In this document: piece by piece, positions 14,301 to 26,300 of the stretch
Layout: each line of letters opens with the position of its first letter
Numbering within the stretch: position 1 is the first letter of the stretch
Source: Mactromeris polynyma
Taxonomy: Eukaryota > Mollusca > Bivalvia > Venerida > Mactridae
Length of the DNA: 64,000 nucleotides
Reading direction: 5' to 3'
Assembly (NCBI GenBank): GCA_032209605.1
Contig: JASFXZ010000008.1
Coordinates: 1,922,001 to 1,986,000, forward strand
Notes under the pieces: model-generated
What the model was told of the DNA's origin: nothing
What the model saw: only the letters and a program-made list of their open reading frames with translations
The model's database searches: none
Made by a program: the position numbers and the translations under genes

Positions 14301-17300
14301 GGTGGTGATAATGTTGTTGGTGGTGACGAGAATGTTGTTAATGGAGCTGTTGATGGTACTGTTGATGGTGATAATGTTGATGGTGATAATGTTGTTGGTG
14401 GTGGTGAGGATTTTGTTGTTTTGGAGCTGTTGGCGGTAATGTTGATGGTGATAATGTTGTTGGTGGTGGTGAGGATTTTGTTGTTGTTGGAGCTGTTGGC
14501 GGTAATGTTGATGGTGACAATGTTATTGGTGGTAATGTTGGTGGTGATAATGGTGTTGGTGGTGACGAGGATGTTGTTGTTGGAGCTATTGACGGTACTG
14601 TTGATGGAGATAATGTTGTTGTTGGTGGTGAGGATTTTGTTGTTGGTGTTGTTGGTAGTAATGTTGATGGTTATAATGTTGTTGTTGGTGGTGAATGTTG
14701 TTTTGGTGTTGTTGGTGGTAATGTTGATGGTGATAATGTTGTTGTTGGTGGTGAATGTTGTTTTGGTTTTGTTGGTGGTAATGTTGATGGTTATAATGAT
14801 GTTGTTGGTTGTGAATGTTGTTTTCGTGTTGTTGGTGGTAATGTTGATGGTGATAACGTTGTTAGTGGGGTGAGGATAATGATGTTGTTGTTAGTTGTGG
14901 TGAGGTTGATGTCAGTGTGTGTGGTTATGGTCTTATTTATGTTGGAGATGATGCAAGTGGTGTTGGTGTTGTAGCATGGTGTTTTAATTGTTGCTTTCTT
15001 GCGGATGCCGTTGGTTTGGTGCTTGTGTGTGGTGCTTTTCCTGAGGATGCTTGTTCTTAATGCTACATAGCCACACTTTCATACATCACAATAAAACATA
15101 ATATTGCTGTGATAGATTTTATATACTGTTAGCTGTTGTAGTACACAAATGTAGAAATGTAGCTGGTGTTGTTCGGTAGCTATTGTGGTTCTTTATTTCT
15201 ACCAATGTAATTATTTTTCTTATTGCAGGAAGATTATTCAATCTTACACAATTAACATCAGAGCAAATTTCAATCTAAAATTCCACTACTTTCTTTTATA
15301 CAACGGGAAGCTAGGGGAATTCTCTTCAGTTGCGTGAATGATTTGTTTTTTTTGTCATAAACTCATAGCAATTAGTGTTACGGTGTCATTTTAAAGACTC
15401 AGTAATATAATTATTCAAATGAAACAGTGAATCAAGAATGCAGATTATAGTCGAATGTGCGTCAAGATGAATCCTTAACGAATTTATTCACGGCTTTGAA
15501 ATTTTATATCGCATATTGATGGTCCATTTGTTTCTTAGATTCCATTACTTCCAGAAACGAATGCTGAAGACGCAAACCATACTCCTAACGTTGTCATTAT
15601 ATATTCACAAATATGTTATTGTATTCGTTGCAGCTACGAAATTTGACACAGTGGATACTCAAATGGCTATACAGTAAAACCTCCATAATAAGACCACCCA
15701 TGGGACCCTTGACAACTGGTCTTAATATGGAGGTGGTCTTAATATCGAGGTTAAATAAAGAGTGGAACAGTAAAATGGACGTTAAAAGTGTGGTCTTATT
15801 TTGAGATGGTCTTTAAGTGAGGTTTTACTGTAGTTGGTAGATTGGTGTCCCCCGATAATTGACAACAGAACAGCACCTCAAGAAAAACTATCACGGTTGT
15901 TGCATAGAGGTTGCTTCTTGAGAGAAGGCGGTTTAGCAGATGTTGCACTGTGGTTGCAAAGTCACAAAAGCTGCATCAATGTCGAGTGAATGCTACGATA
16001 TACCGTGTTGACATTCACACTTCATCATTTCTTTCCAAGGAAAGTCACGAGTTCAAGATGTCAAATTTACGAATTCATAATCGTGACAAAAGAAAGTCAA
16101 AGCTTCTATATTTGTTTCCGAATTTAAATTCATTTTATTCTTAGATCAAGAACACAATTTAATCTTGCAGAAAGTACAAGGTTAAAGAACACAATTATAC
16201 CAGTTATGATGTCGTATATCTTCAAGACACAATTTGAGAATTTCAGGCAGATGTTTTAATTTCATATCAATTCTTGCTCATAATTCAATAAAGCATTTAA
16301 AGCATTGGACAACATAATTATGTACATATTTATAACTGTGAACAAGAGAATTATCTGCAACCTTTCTTTATATTTAAATTTTTGAAACTATTGCAATCGG
16401 GTGATATAATTGAAATGATTAAACTTGCATTGTATGTTAAAGAAGAGTTCTCTAGTTGTAAGAAATACTTTATTAACTGTTGAAAGATAAATGCTTAGTT
16501 TAACCTTCTACAGTTTATTTCAAACTAATTAGTGTAATCTATGACTTATTCCTATGTATTTTAATTGTTGTAAAATACCACTTAGTTACTTACATGTTGA
16601 CAAAATGTATATAACATGTATGTGTTGTAGACGATGTACATTGTACAAGTCTTAATAAAAAGCATGTTATGTTCATAAAATAGTTAAGCACTCAAGAATT
16701 TACAGCTAAATATATTGTCTTGCTCTGTACACCACGTGACCTCAACCAATGACACCAATGAGCTGATAACGAAGATGAGTGATGGTCGAAATTGTTCGAA
16801 AATCGTGATATATATCACTCTATATTTGGCGCCGAAAATGAGAGTAATCTTTGGAGGCGATACATGAAATGTCATAGGCTACTGTTATATTGATATGCAT
16901 TTAAGCAACATCGGTATTCTAACATTGATAATGAGGATTTAATACGTATAGATTTTATTTAACACAATGAGAAAATCCCGCTGTTATATTGCTTGCATTT
17001 ATTGACATAATACCGTTATTCTAGGCGATAACTGACAGGCACTTAAAGAAATTACAATCATTGACTAGATCAACAGCAAGCCTCGTTTTGATCTGACTCA
17101 CTCATTCATATCATGCCATTAAATATTTGTGATAATATTGCACACTCAATTCGGATATTATGACAGTTATCTGAACAGAAATTATAGTTTTCCTTCTTTC
17201 GTGTCAAGTTGACCTATCTTGTTTAAAAATTGGTGTGAAGTAGTATTAACTGTAACAGCTGTTATCTAGTAGCCACTGTGAGCGGTACGAGCAGTATAAC

Positions 17301-20300
17301 TGTTACCTAGTAGCCACTGTGAGCGGTACGAGCAGTATTACTGTTACCTAGTAGCCAGTGTGAGCGGTACGAGCAGTATAACTGTTACCTAGTAGCCAGT
17401 GTGAGCGGTACGAGCAGTATTACTGTAACATAGTAGCCAATGTGAGCGGTACGAGCAGTATTACTGTTACCTAGTAGCCAATGTGAGCGGTACGAGCAGT
17501 ATTACTGTTACCTAGTAGCCACTGTGAGCGGTACGAGCAGTATTACTGTAACCTAGTAGCCACTGTGAGCGGTACGAGCAGTATTACTGTAACCTAGTAG
17601 CCACTGTGAGCGGTACGAGCAGTATTACTGTAACCTAGTAGCCACTGTGAGCGGTACGAGCAGTATTACTGTAACCTAGTAGCCACTGTGAGCGGTACGA
17701 GCAGTATTACTGTTACCTAGTAGCCACTGTGAGCGGTACGAGCAGTATAACTGTTACCTAGTAGCCACTGTGAGCGGTACGAGCAGCATTACTGTAACCT
17801 AGTAGCCAATGTCAGCGGTACGAGCAGTATAACTGTAACCTAGTAGCCAATGTGAGCGGTACGAGCAGTATAACTGTTACCTAGTAGCCACTGTGAGCGG
17901 TACGAGCAGTATTACTGTTACCTAGTAGCCAATGTCAGCGGTACGAGCAGTATTACTGTTACCTAGTAGGCAATGTCAGCAGTACCAGCAGTATTACTGT
18001 AACCTAGTAGCCAATGTCAGCGGTACGAGCAGTATAACTGCTGCTGCTATCAGTTAAGCAGGTAATACTGTCATTGTGCCAGCAGTATACATGTGCTAAA
18101 TTGTATAAAATCCTGTTTTTAATAACTGACAATGTGTAAGAAAGTAAGTGTTTATATTCTGATATTGTATACCCTCTAAAAAACTGATGAAACAATAGAA
18201 CGCTTTTGTTTAAAGATGCATCTGGCTCATCGGAACATAAAATGTTTGAATTGGCTTCATCCAGTATTGTTGTTACATTGGCTAAAACATCTCTAATGAG
18301 AACCATTGCAATGTATAACCGATTGAAAATATCTTTTTTACCATATTACTTACAGACAAAACGTGTAAAATAGCCCCGATTGTTTTTATAAATTTTATGA
18401 TGTACAAACATCTTTTTCAACAAATTCGGATTAATACATTATGAGTTCATTCTTTGTTAATGCATGTTTGTTGATGTTTTTACTATTGGAAATATATCTT
18501 GTATGTTTGTTTAGGTAAACAAATGAACAAAAAATGAGCATAATATTAGGCCTACTTTAACTTTTCATCTCCATTTGAATCAGATTTAGTCTGCATGTAT
18601 CAGATTTTGAGACCAAAGATATGTGTGAAGTAACGTGATATGAATATTGCTGAATCATCTTAAAATAGTTTGCTGCAACTGTCAGATATTCGTTAGAAGA
18701 GTTTGAATAAATAACAAGCACTTCAGATTTTTAGACACCGTTTGAATTTTATTTACCCGCAATGACATTAAGTCAGTAATTATAGGTCCTAAAAAATATA
18801 TGTGAATGTTAATATAATAAGTCATATAATATTCATGTTCTATCTATTCAGTACAGACACACATACGACCTATCCTTAATGTGAGAATGTATGCGGCACG
18901 TAATATTTTAACAGACAGTTGTGTGTGAATAACGATAACTATTCAAATAGTACAAATAAGTCATCCAGTTTTCAGCCTTCAGCTTTCAGTGACTTCAATG
19001 TTTTATGGGGAAGTAAGAAGTCAAACAAAATGTGTCAATATAAATAAAAAGCAAATAATAAACAAAGAATGGTAAAAAAATACAATGTTTATGTCCCGCA
19101 AGCTGATTTTCTATTTTAAACATTCAATATATCGCACTTACAGTTGCAAACTGCGGTACACATAATATCTACGATCCATAGTTTAGGTGACATATAGGTC
19201 CAAAGGGCCGGGTGTCTATTGCTATATAATAATACTTGTATATGTAAATACTTTATACTCATGTCACTATAATAAACACTTTACTTACTTATAATTTTAT
19301 TTCACATACATACCTAACAGATCCTCAATGACTTGGTAACAATGACTAAAACTTTGTTTTATATAAAAAGAAAACATTCTAAATGTGTATAATGGAACTA
19401 CAGCAGGGTGTCAGTGAGCATAGTATATAAGATTAAATCTTCTAGATACATCGTGTTATACTGTTGATGGACAAAGCAAGGCTTGGACGCAGCTAAATAT
19501 TTCAGAAGGTGTGAACGATATACGTACTGAAGACAGTTGTACATATAACAATATATAAATTCCTACCACATATCTCTCACCGGTTGATATGATCTTAATT
19601 ACAAATACTACAAAGATCTTAATCGCATGTTTTCTGTCAAGAAATCTTATTTTGAATACCGCAGATAGACCCATATGTTGATACGAACATATGTTATATC
19701 CGAAAACATGCAAATTTATTCATGAGCTCAGAATGTATTGATTATGCATAAATACGCATGAAGACAATCAAATATTGTGATGTTGCAAGCCGGCGCGCGT
19801 TGTCTGAAATATGACGCGTATAATTTTCGAATTTACTAAGCCAAGCATTATTTATTTCTAATTTTTGATACCCATGTAATATTTCCCATGAACATATTTG
19901 CATTGTCTATGACTGTGTCCTATTCAATAATGTTTGCATCAATCAAATGAAAATTTTGTATAGTTATCTATGGTGGCATATTTTTGCCACCAGTTAACTA
20001 CTTAATTAACAAGAAAATTTTGTGATTATCACGTTAAAGAAACTAGATATAACTACTTAATTAACTAGATAATTATGTGGTTAACGAGTTAAGTATCTAG
20101 TTAACGACATAATTATCTAGTTAATTATCACGTTAACTAGATAGCTAGATACTTAACTCGTTAACTACTTAATTAACTATCAAATTATGTAGTTAACTAG
20201 ATAAGTATCGTGATAAATTTTCATACCAGATAAATATCTTAACACGAAAAACGCGATAACTATCTAGTTAACTACATATTATCTAGTTAATTAATTGGTT

Positions 20301-23300
20301 AACGAGTTAAGAATCTAGTTAACTACATACTTATCTAGTTGATTAAGTAGTTAACTGGTGGCAGAGATATGCCACCATTATTATCTACACTTTGAATGTT
20401 TTGGTGTCGTCTTCTGATTGAGAGCTCGTGGTTGGCAAAAACACGTCTTGGTGAACAATTTAATCCAAAGTTGTAATTAAAGTTTGACACAACTGTTGTT
20501 AACTTGTTAATCTTATGAAGTGGCACTCGAATGTCATCACGAGACGGTTACAATGTCATGAATGTTCTACTTACTTACTGATTTTATTGACTCAAACCAA
20601 AGTTCTATGTGGTTAAGAATTATAAAAGAATATTTAAGCGTTTTAGTTTTGTGGTAATTTTTTTAATTTTTAATCAAACCTTATAAAAGGGCGGGATAAT
20701 ATTACATATAGCATATGTATCAACATCATCATTATAGAATATAATGCTACAATAAAACGGATTCGCTTGTTTGAAAATCGTATAAATATATTCTCTTATT
20801 TACACTCAGACATACATGTAAGGTTGTGTAATTTTAGGGGGGGGGGGTCGCGCCGGGTACGCCCCCTCCCCCTGGATCCGCTAGTGTCTCGTATAGTGTT
20901 ACATTCATACGTATACATACTTAATGCGTCTGGATAGTTTTGATTGCCTTTATGTCATTATTTTCTTACTGTGTGGTTGTATTATATATTTTGTCTTCAA
21001 TTATAAACAGGTGCGTTCTTTAGCATAGTGTAATCCTTTTCATTTATCAGATCTTCTTTATGTAGATTGAGGAAAATATGCAACAAAATTGTAATCAATA
21101 CAGAAAAAAAGGAAAGTACAGTAAAACCTCAATAATAAGACCACCTACGGGACATTGGTATTCTTATTGAGATGGTCGTAATATTAAGGTTGAACAATTG
21201 TGATTACTGTACATCTTGGATGAAATCCATAGCATTGTCATTCCTTGCAGCAACTTCGTTACACCAACTCTAGTTAGTAAAAGAACGACATTCTGAATAC
21301 CTCGGCTTGACGCGACAGTCCATTTCCGTCAAACTGTGATCCAATACACTGACTTTATATTCAAGCAGTAGAAATGCAATTACCGCAGGAATATGAGGAG
21401 AAAATAAATTAGTTTAAAGACTTTATTTGCTCGGATGCGCACATGATATCGTTTCCTTCTCATCAGAGTTAATTTAAGGATCAGTGCTTTATACGTAAGT
21501 ATCCGATCTCTGATTGTCTAATTTCCTTTCGAGAAGTTATTGAGAACAAATTCCCCGATCAAAACGCGCAATTATTTCAAAAGAAATTGGGTGTGCTATG
21601 TTTGGTCATAATAATACAGTGACGAATCAATTATGATGACACTGTCGTCATGATGATATCTGTCAGATGAGATACCGGTATATGTAATGTCAAGAAATAT
21701 GTATATGTCCATAGGGTTTTGGGGCTCGCACCAACTTTCGAAAATAAAGATAAACTACAGACCCTGACAAACATTTTGGTATATGTCATTGTTTGTTTTA
21801 CTCTTTTCAGGCAAAAGTCACTCCACTTAAAGACACTTACAGTCACATATAGACGAGTTTGAATTATTAAAGTATTTGAATAGAATTGCAAAATGACATA
21901 AAACTCAAAAAATAATTCCCGACCTGGCCCGGGCTCGGAAATATGAACTTTACGCATCACTCCGCACGTAACACTCATACGTCCAAATATACACTCTTCT
22001 GTGTCAGAGCTTTCATATATGAGCTGTTTTAATAGATAACAATGTTTCCTGAGTGCTGAGTTTTCGAGTTGATACCTTTTCTGAGAGATATGAGTGTGAA
22101 TCTTAGATTAAGTGTAATTTAGTAATGTTGAGTGCTGAGTACAGTGATAATAATCAATTCGCAGTTTAAACTTTTTAATTTAAATCGATTGTGAAACAAG
22201 TTTTTACAGCTTATACGAGTCACTCTCGATGACTGCTTCCTGGCTACCAACCAGTACTCGCACCAAATTTAGGGATTGTGAAGTTCATCATCAAACCCCG
22301 TTCATTACAGGGCTCGAACTCGCGACCTTCGCGGAGTCAGGCGCTCTACCCCTCGACCACTGAGCCTCAATCCTTTCACGCAGAGTTACACTTAAACCTC
22401 TTAGAAAACTTGGACAAAGAACATTTCCAAACTCTCACTCAGCAGAGTTAAATTTGGCTGGTGAGTTCTGAGAGCTGATTGATGAATATCGGTAATTATT
22501 CCGGACCCAGTAGTCCAGAACACCTCGGTTTTTATCCCACACAAGAACATTTTTTCACACCAGATTGGATTATCACCGAAAAGTTTTATAATAAATTTGA
22601 CTGAAGTTAAATTCGTACTCACCACTTCCAATAGCTGAGAAAGCCTCATTCCAAGTTTTACCGTCAATATACCGTCCCCTGTACCATTTGAAACACTTCC
22701 TGACGGACGGATCAGTTTATTGTAACCTTTCTCCTGGAATAAGGACAGAAACATTAATGCATGTAGTCGTGAACGGAATTGGAAACAGTTTGCCTAAATC
22801 TACGCTTGTACCATTAGCACCTTTCGAGCCACACATAGAACAGTTCTCTATTTGCATAGGCATTAGAAAAGAGTTTTACGCTTTGTCATTTCTTATTTAT
22901 ACAAAATGTGCTCAAACACTCATCGCAATCAACCGTTTTTATATGAAAAAAAGTTCACAAATGCAATAAAAGAAATAGATCGCAGGTCCATAGCCCGGTT
23001 CATGTATTTTTAAAACGGTACGTACACAAATGTACTGCATGTGTGTCTGTATTGGGAAGAATTGTATGAGGGACAGAAATTCTTGCTGAAATTTCTTTTA
23101 TAACTTCGATTCAACCTACCTAAATCAAGTCGGATTTTATACTCAGTTGTAATGAATGTTCACACGTTAATTCTGATACACCGCAACCTCTCACATGCAG
23201 GCAACAACACTATTGGCGAGATATTCGTTTTGGCTGTTGATGAGAGGTGTTTGTGGGGGAAAATATACAATTGTTGTAGAGAGGTTGTTGCTCAAGAGAG

Positions 23301-26300
23301 GGCCGCTCTGGAGAGCTTAAACTATACCTGTGTAATCATGGAATGGGGGAAACAAAGATATGAACCTATACTTGGCTGAGTATCAACACTACAAGTACCT
23401 ATTAGCAATTTAAGTTGATTTTATTAATACTTAGCTAATCTTGTTTTGAAACATTGGATCATAGTTTCAGAGGGGAAAATTTGTTACAAACAATAGAGAT
23501 AATAATCAAAAGTAATTTATCATCTTATAACCATGGTTACAAATGGTATTCGAGTCCGCGAGACATTTTATGCGTCAAGAGCTTCTAAAAGCACCTTATG
23601 TTTTCTACAAATATTTCATCACAAATTGAGCTGATTTAATGCATATTTGTTTGTTTTCGATGCAAATTATTGTATGAACTCTTGTCACTAAATTCTGGTT
23701 ATAGAAGTAAATTACAAAACACATTAAGCGTTGCTAAGGTGATGAATATGATGGCGTCTGTGATATTCTCTGTAACATAAGCGCATGTCAACTCAGCATA
23801 TTCCATTTCAAACTGCTTTAATTTCAGTGATTCCTGATTACAGAAAAAAAAATCTAGTTTTCTTTCAATGCTAGTATTGTCGGTGTCAACTAGTTCAGCT
23901 GCGTTCGAGTGCCAAATGCTTTAAGTCGGTTTTACATTAGGTTCGCTCGAATGGCTCGGTCGGTAGAGCACTTGATTGCAATATGCAGACCCTAGACTCG
24001 AAGCCTGGGCGAGGCATATGTTCATCGTGACAAGTATTTTGAAATGAATGTACATTTTGTATCAAAAGAAAAATTGTCGTTCACCATTGATTCATGTGGG
24101 AATGTTGTCAGTAGCTTACCGAACAACAGCCTAGTACTGGATGGTGACCCGGGACCCTGGTTTGGTCAACTGTCCACCGTTCATAAATGAAATTCTGTTG
24201 AAAAACGCCGTAAAACTCACAACATGGGTTTTACATTTAAGATTTCAGCAAAAGCATGTACGTGTATCAATTAAGATATTTTATACATAGTATGATACCC
24301 TGACAAACATACCGAATACCAACGAATCCGTCAAATACACATTCAAGTTTTGTCATCCACGACAAATTATTCATTGGTCCTAACACTTGAATGAAAGTCA
24401 TCTTGAATTTAATTGTATTTGATGATAATCAGTTCCATAATCTTGTAGTATTGGCAACAGATGTGAAATCTGAGATAGAAATTGGCTGTGTGTTTTTCGT
24501 TAAATATTTTCTTGATTACAATTTGGAAAGGAAATACCATTATGCAACAAACACAAAAAATGGGGGAAATCCGAACACGATATCGATTAGGCAAGAAAAT
24601 AATAATATCGTCTGGAGTGTATTGCATCTAATTATCATTCAAAGTTTGATTAGCATTACATATCAAAAATAATATCATTCATATTGCATGTACAGTAAAC
24701 CCTCAATGATAATACCACTCTTAGTTCTGAGGAAAGTCGATTATTGTGGTAAGTTGGTCTTATCATCACGTTAAAATATGAAAGAAAAAATAATACCGGT
24801 CCATGAAAGTTATTATGAAGTCTTAGATATCATGAAGTATTATTAATGTGGTGGTCTTTATTTCGAGGTGGTCATTATGTGAAGTTTTACTGTAAATCAA
24901 ACGACAGGATAACTACATTGTATTATAATAATAATAAATAATTTTCTTTATTTTCAGAAGGTAACATATTAAGATTAACAATAAATTGTACATCTTATTT
25001 TCAATATGACCTCCTATTTACAAGATAATCACACACAAACAAACAAGCGTTCACACACGCACACACAAAGAAATATTAGGATGTAAATGAGATTACTAAA
25101 AACTACAAAAGTAGTTTATTAGTCTTAGTCAATGTATCAACAACACTGGATGAACCTGTTCAACTATTTTACGTTCATATGGGCCATGCAGATACATCTT
25201 TAAAACAATTATCTGGCAGTAAGTATCAGAGAGGCATTTTCCCGTATTAATATTAAGCAAAATATTTTTTTCTGAAAAAAATTCGAGTGCCGAATGATAC
25301 CAAAATAATGTTGAACAGATAGCGCATATCGAATACTACATTGAAACGTAAAGCTATTAGTTTTCAATTAAGCCGTGATTTGAGACAATTTCCTGTTATA
25401 ATATATACATAATGTACATTAAATCGACGTTAATGGATAAATTGAATTTGGTCTCAGTTAAACATATTCCAGATATCCTGTTTTGGGCTTTGCAATGTAT
25501 GAATGACACAGTGTTATCATTGAAATAACAAAGTTGGTTCATTAAATGTACATTAATGGCAAAAAACATGCCTACATGAAACAGTATTACGTTGAATTTA
25601 ATGACAATAATCGTAAAATATCAAGCATTATGCCTCTTTAGTTGGACATTCCTACCATACCAAAAAGACAACACAAAGTTGTTCAAGTCCCAAAATATAA
25701 ATGCGATCGTATATAAAGATTTATAGCATGAAAACGATGCCTATTTCGTTACTATACAATATACAGTGCAACATCTTCAGACCAGCCGTCTCTATAGCAA
25801 CAACCTCTTCAGACCAGCCGTCTCTATAGCAACAACCTCTTCAGACCAGCCGTCTCTATAGAAACGACCTCTTCAGACCAGCCGTCTCTATAGCAACAGC
25901 CTCTTCAGACCAGCCGTCTCTATAGCAACGACCTCTTCAGACCAGCCGTCTCTATAGCAACAACCTCTTCAGACCAGCCGTCTCTATAGCAACAACCTCT
26001 TCAGACCAGCCGTCTCTATAGCAACAACCTCTTCAAGCCTGCCGTCTCTATAGCAACAACCTCTTCAGACCAGTCGTCTCTATAGCAACAACCTCTTCAG
26101 ACCAGCCGTCTCTATAGCAACGACCTCTTCAGACCTGCCGTCTCTATAGCAATAACCTCTTAGACCAGTCGTCTCTATAGCAACAACCTCTTCAGACCAG
26201 CCGTCTCTATAGCAACGACCTCTTCAGACCAGCCGTCTCTATAGCAACAACCTCTTCAGACCAGCCGTCTCTATAGCAACGACCTCTTCAGACCAGCCGT

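Larger units (their letters stand above)
6992..22622 (-). other. Receptor intron 2 (15.6 kb)
   Basis: GT-AG intron between the 111-bp and 45-bp exons. It holds SINE-like repeats (8400, 10022, 22200), GTT-rich tracts, a 48-bp repeat, a C-poor GT-rich array, a 41-bp minisatellite, several MITEs and one copy of an unclassified repeat, all listed separately. The stretches 6992-8399, 8581-10021, 10276-11156, 12516-13614, 14990-15671, 16145-17245, 18544-19970, 20378-20825 and 21196-22199 showed nothing I could support. Confidence 0.85.

Noticed and set aside
13658..14873. Long open frames of Met/Val/Leu repeats (up to 173 codons)
   Set aside because: They are translations of the GTT/GGT array; no splice sites, start context or family, and other frames are equally open.
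17246..18045. CRISPR-like array
   Set aside because: Units are contiguous with no unique spacers, and the context is an animal intron; it is a minisatellite.
18004..18306. 100-codon minus frame as a current gene
   Set aside because: Spans the end of the 41-bp minisatellite and a dispersed repeat whose other copy is frame-broken; treated as repeat debris.
21631..21978. 115-codon minus frame as a gene
   Set aside because: Lies within receptor intron 2, no splice sites in phase, composition like random AT-rich translation.
22200..22375. Functional tRNA gene on the minus strand
   Set aside because: A and B boxes are good, but no complete cloverleaf or acceptor stem; a SINE body shared with two other loci follows.
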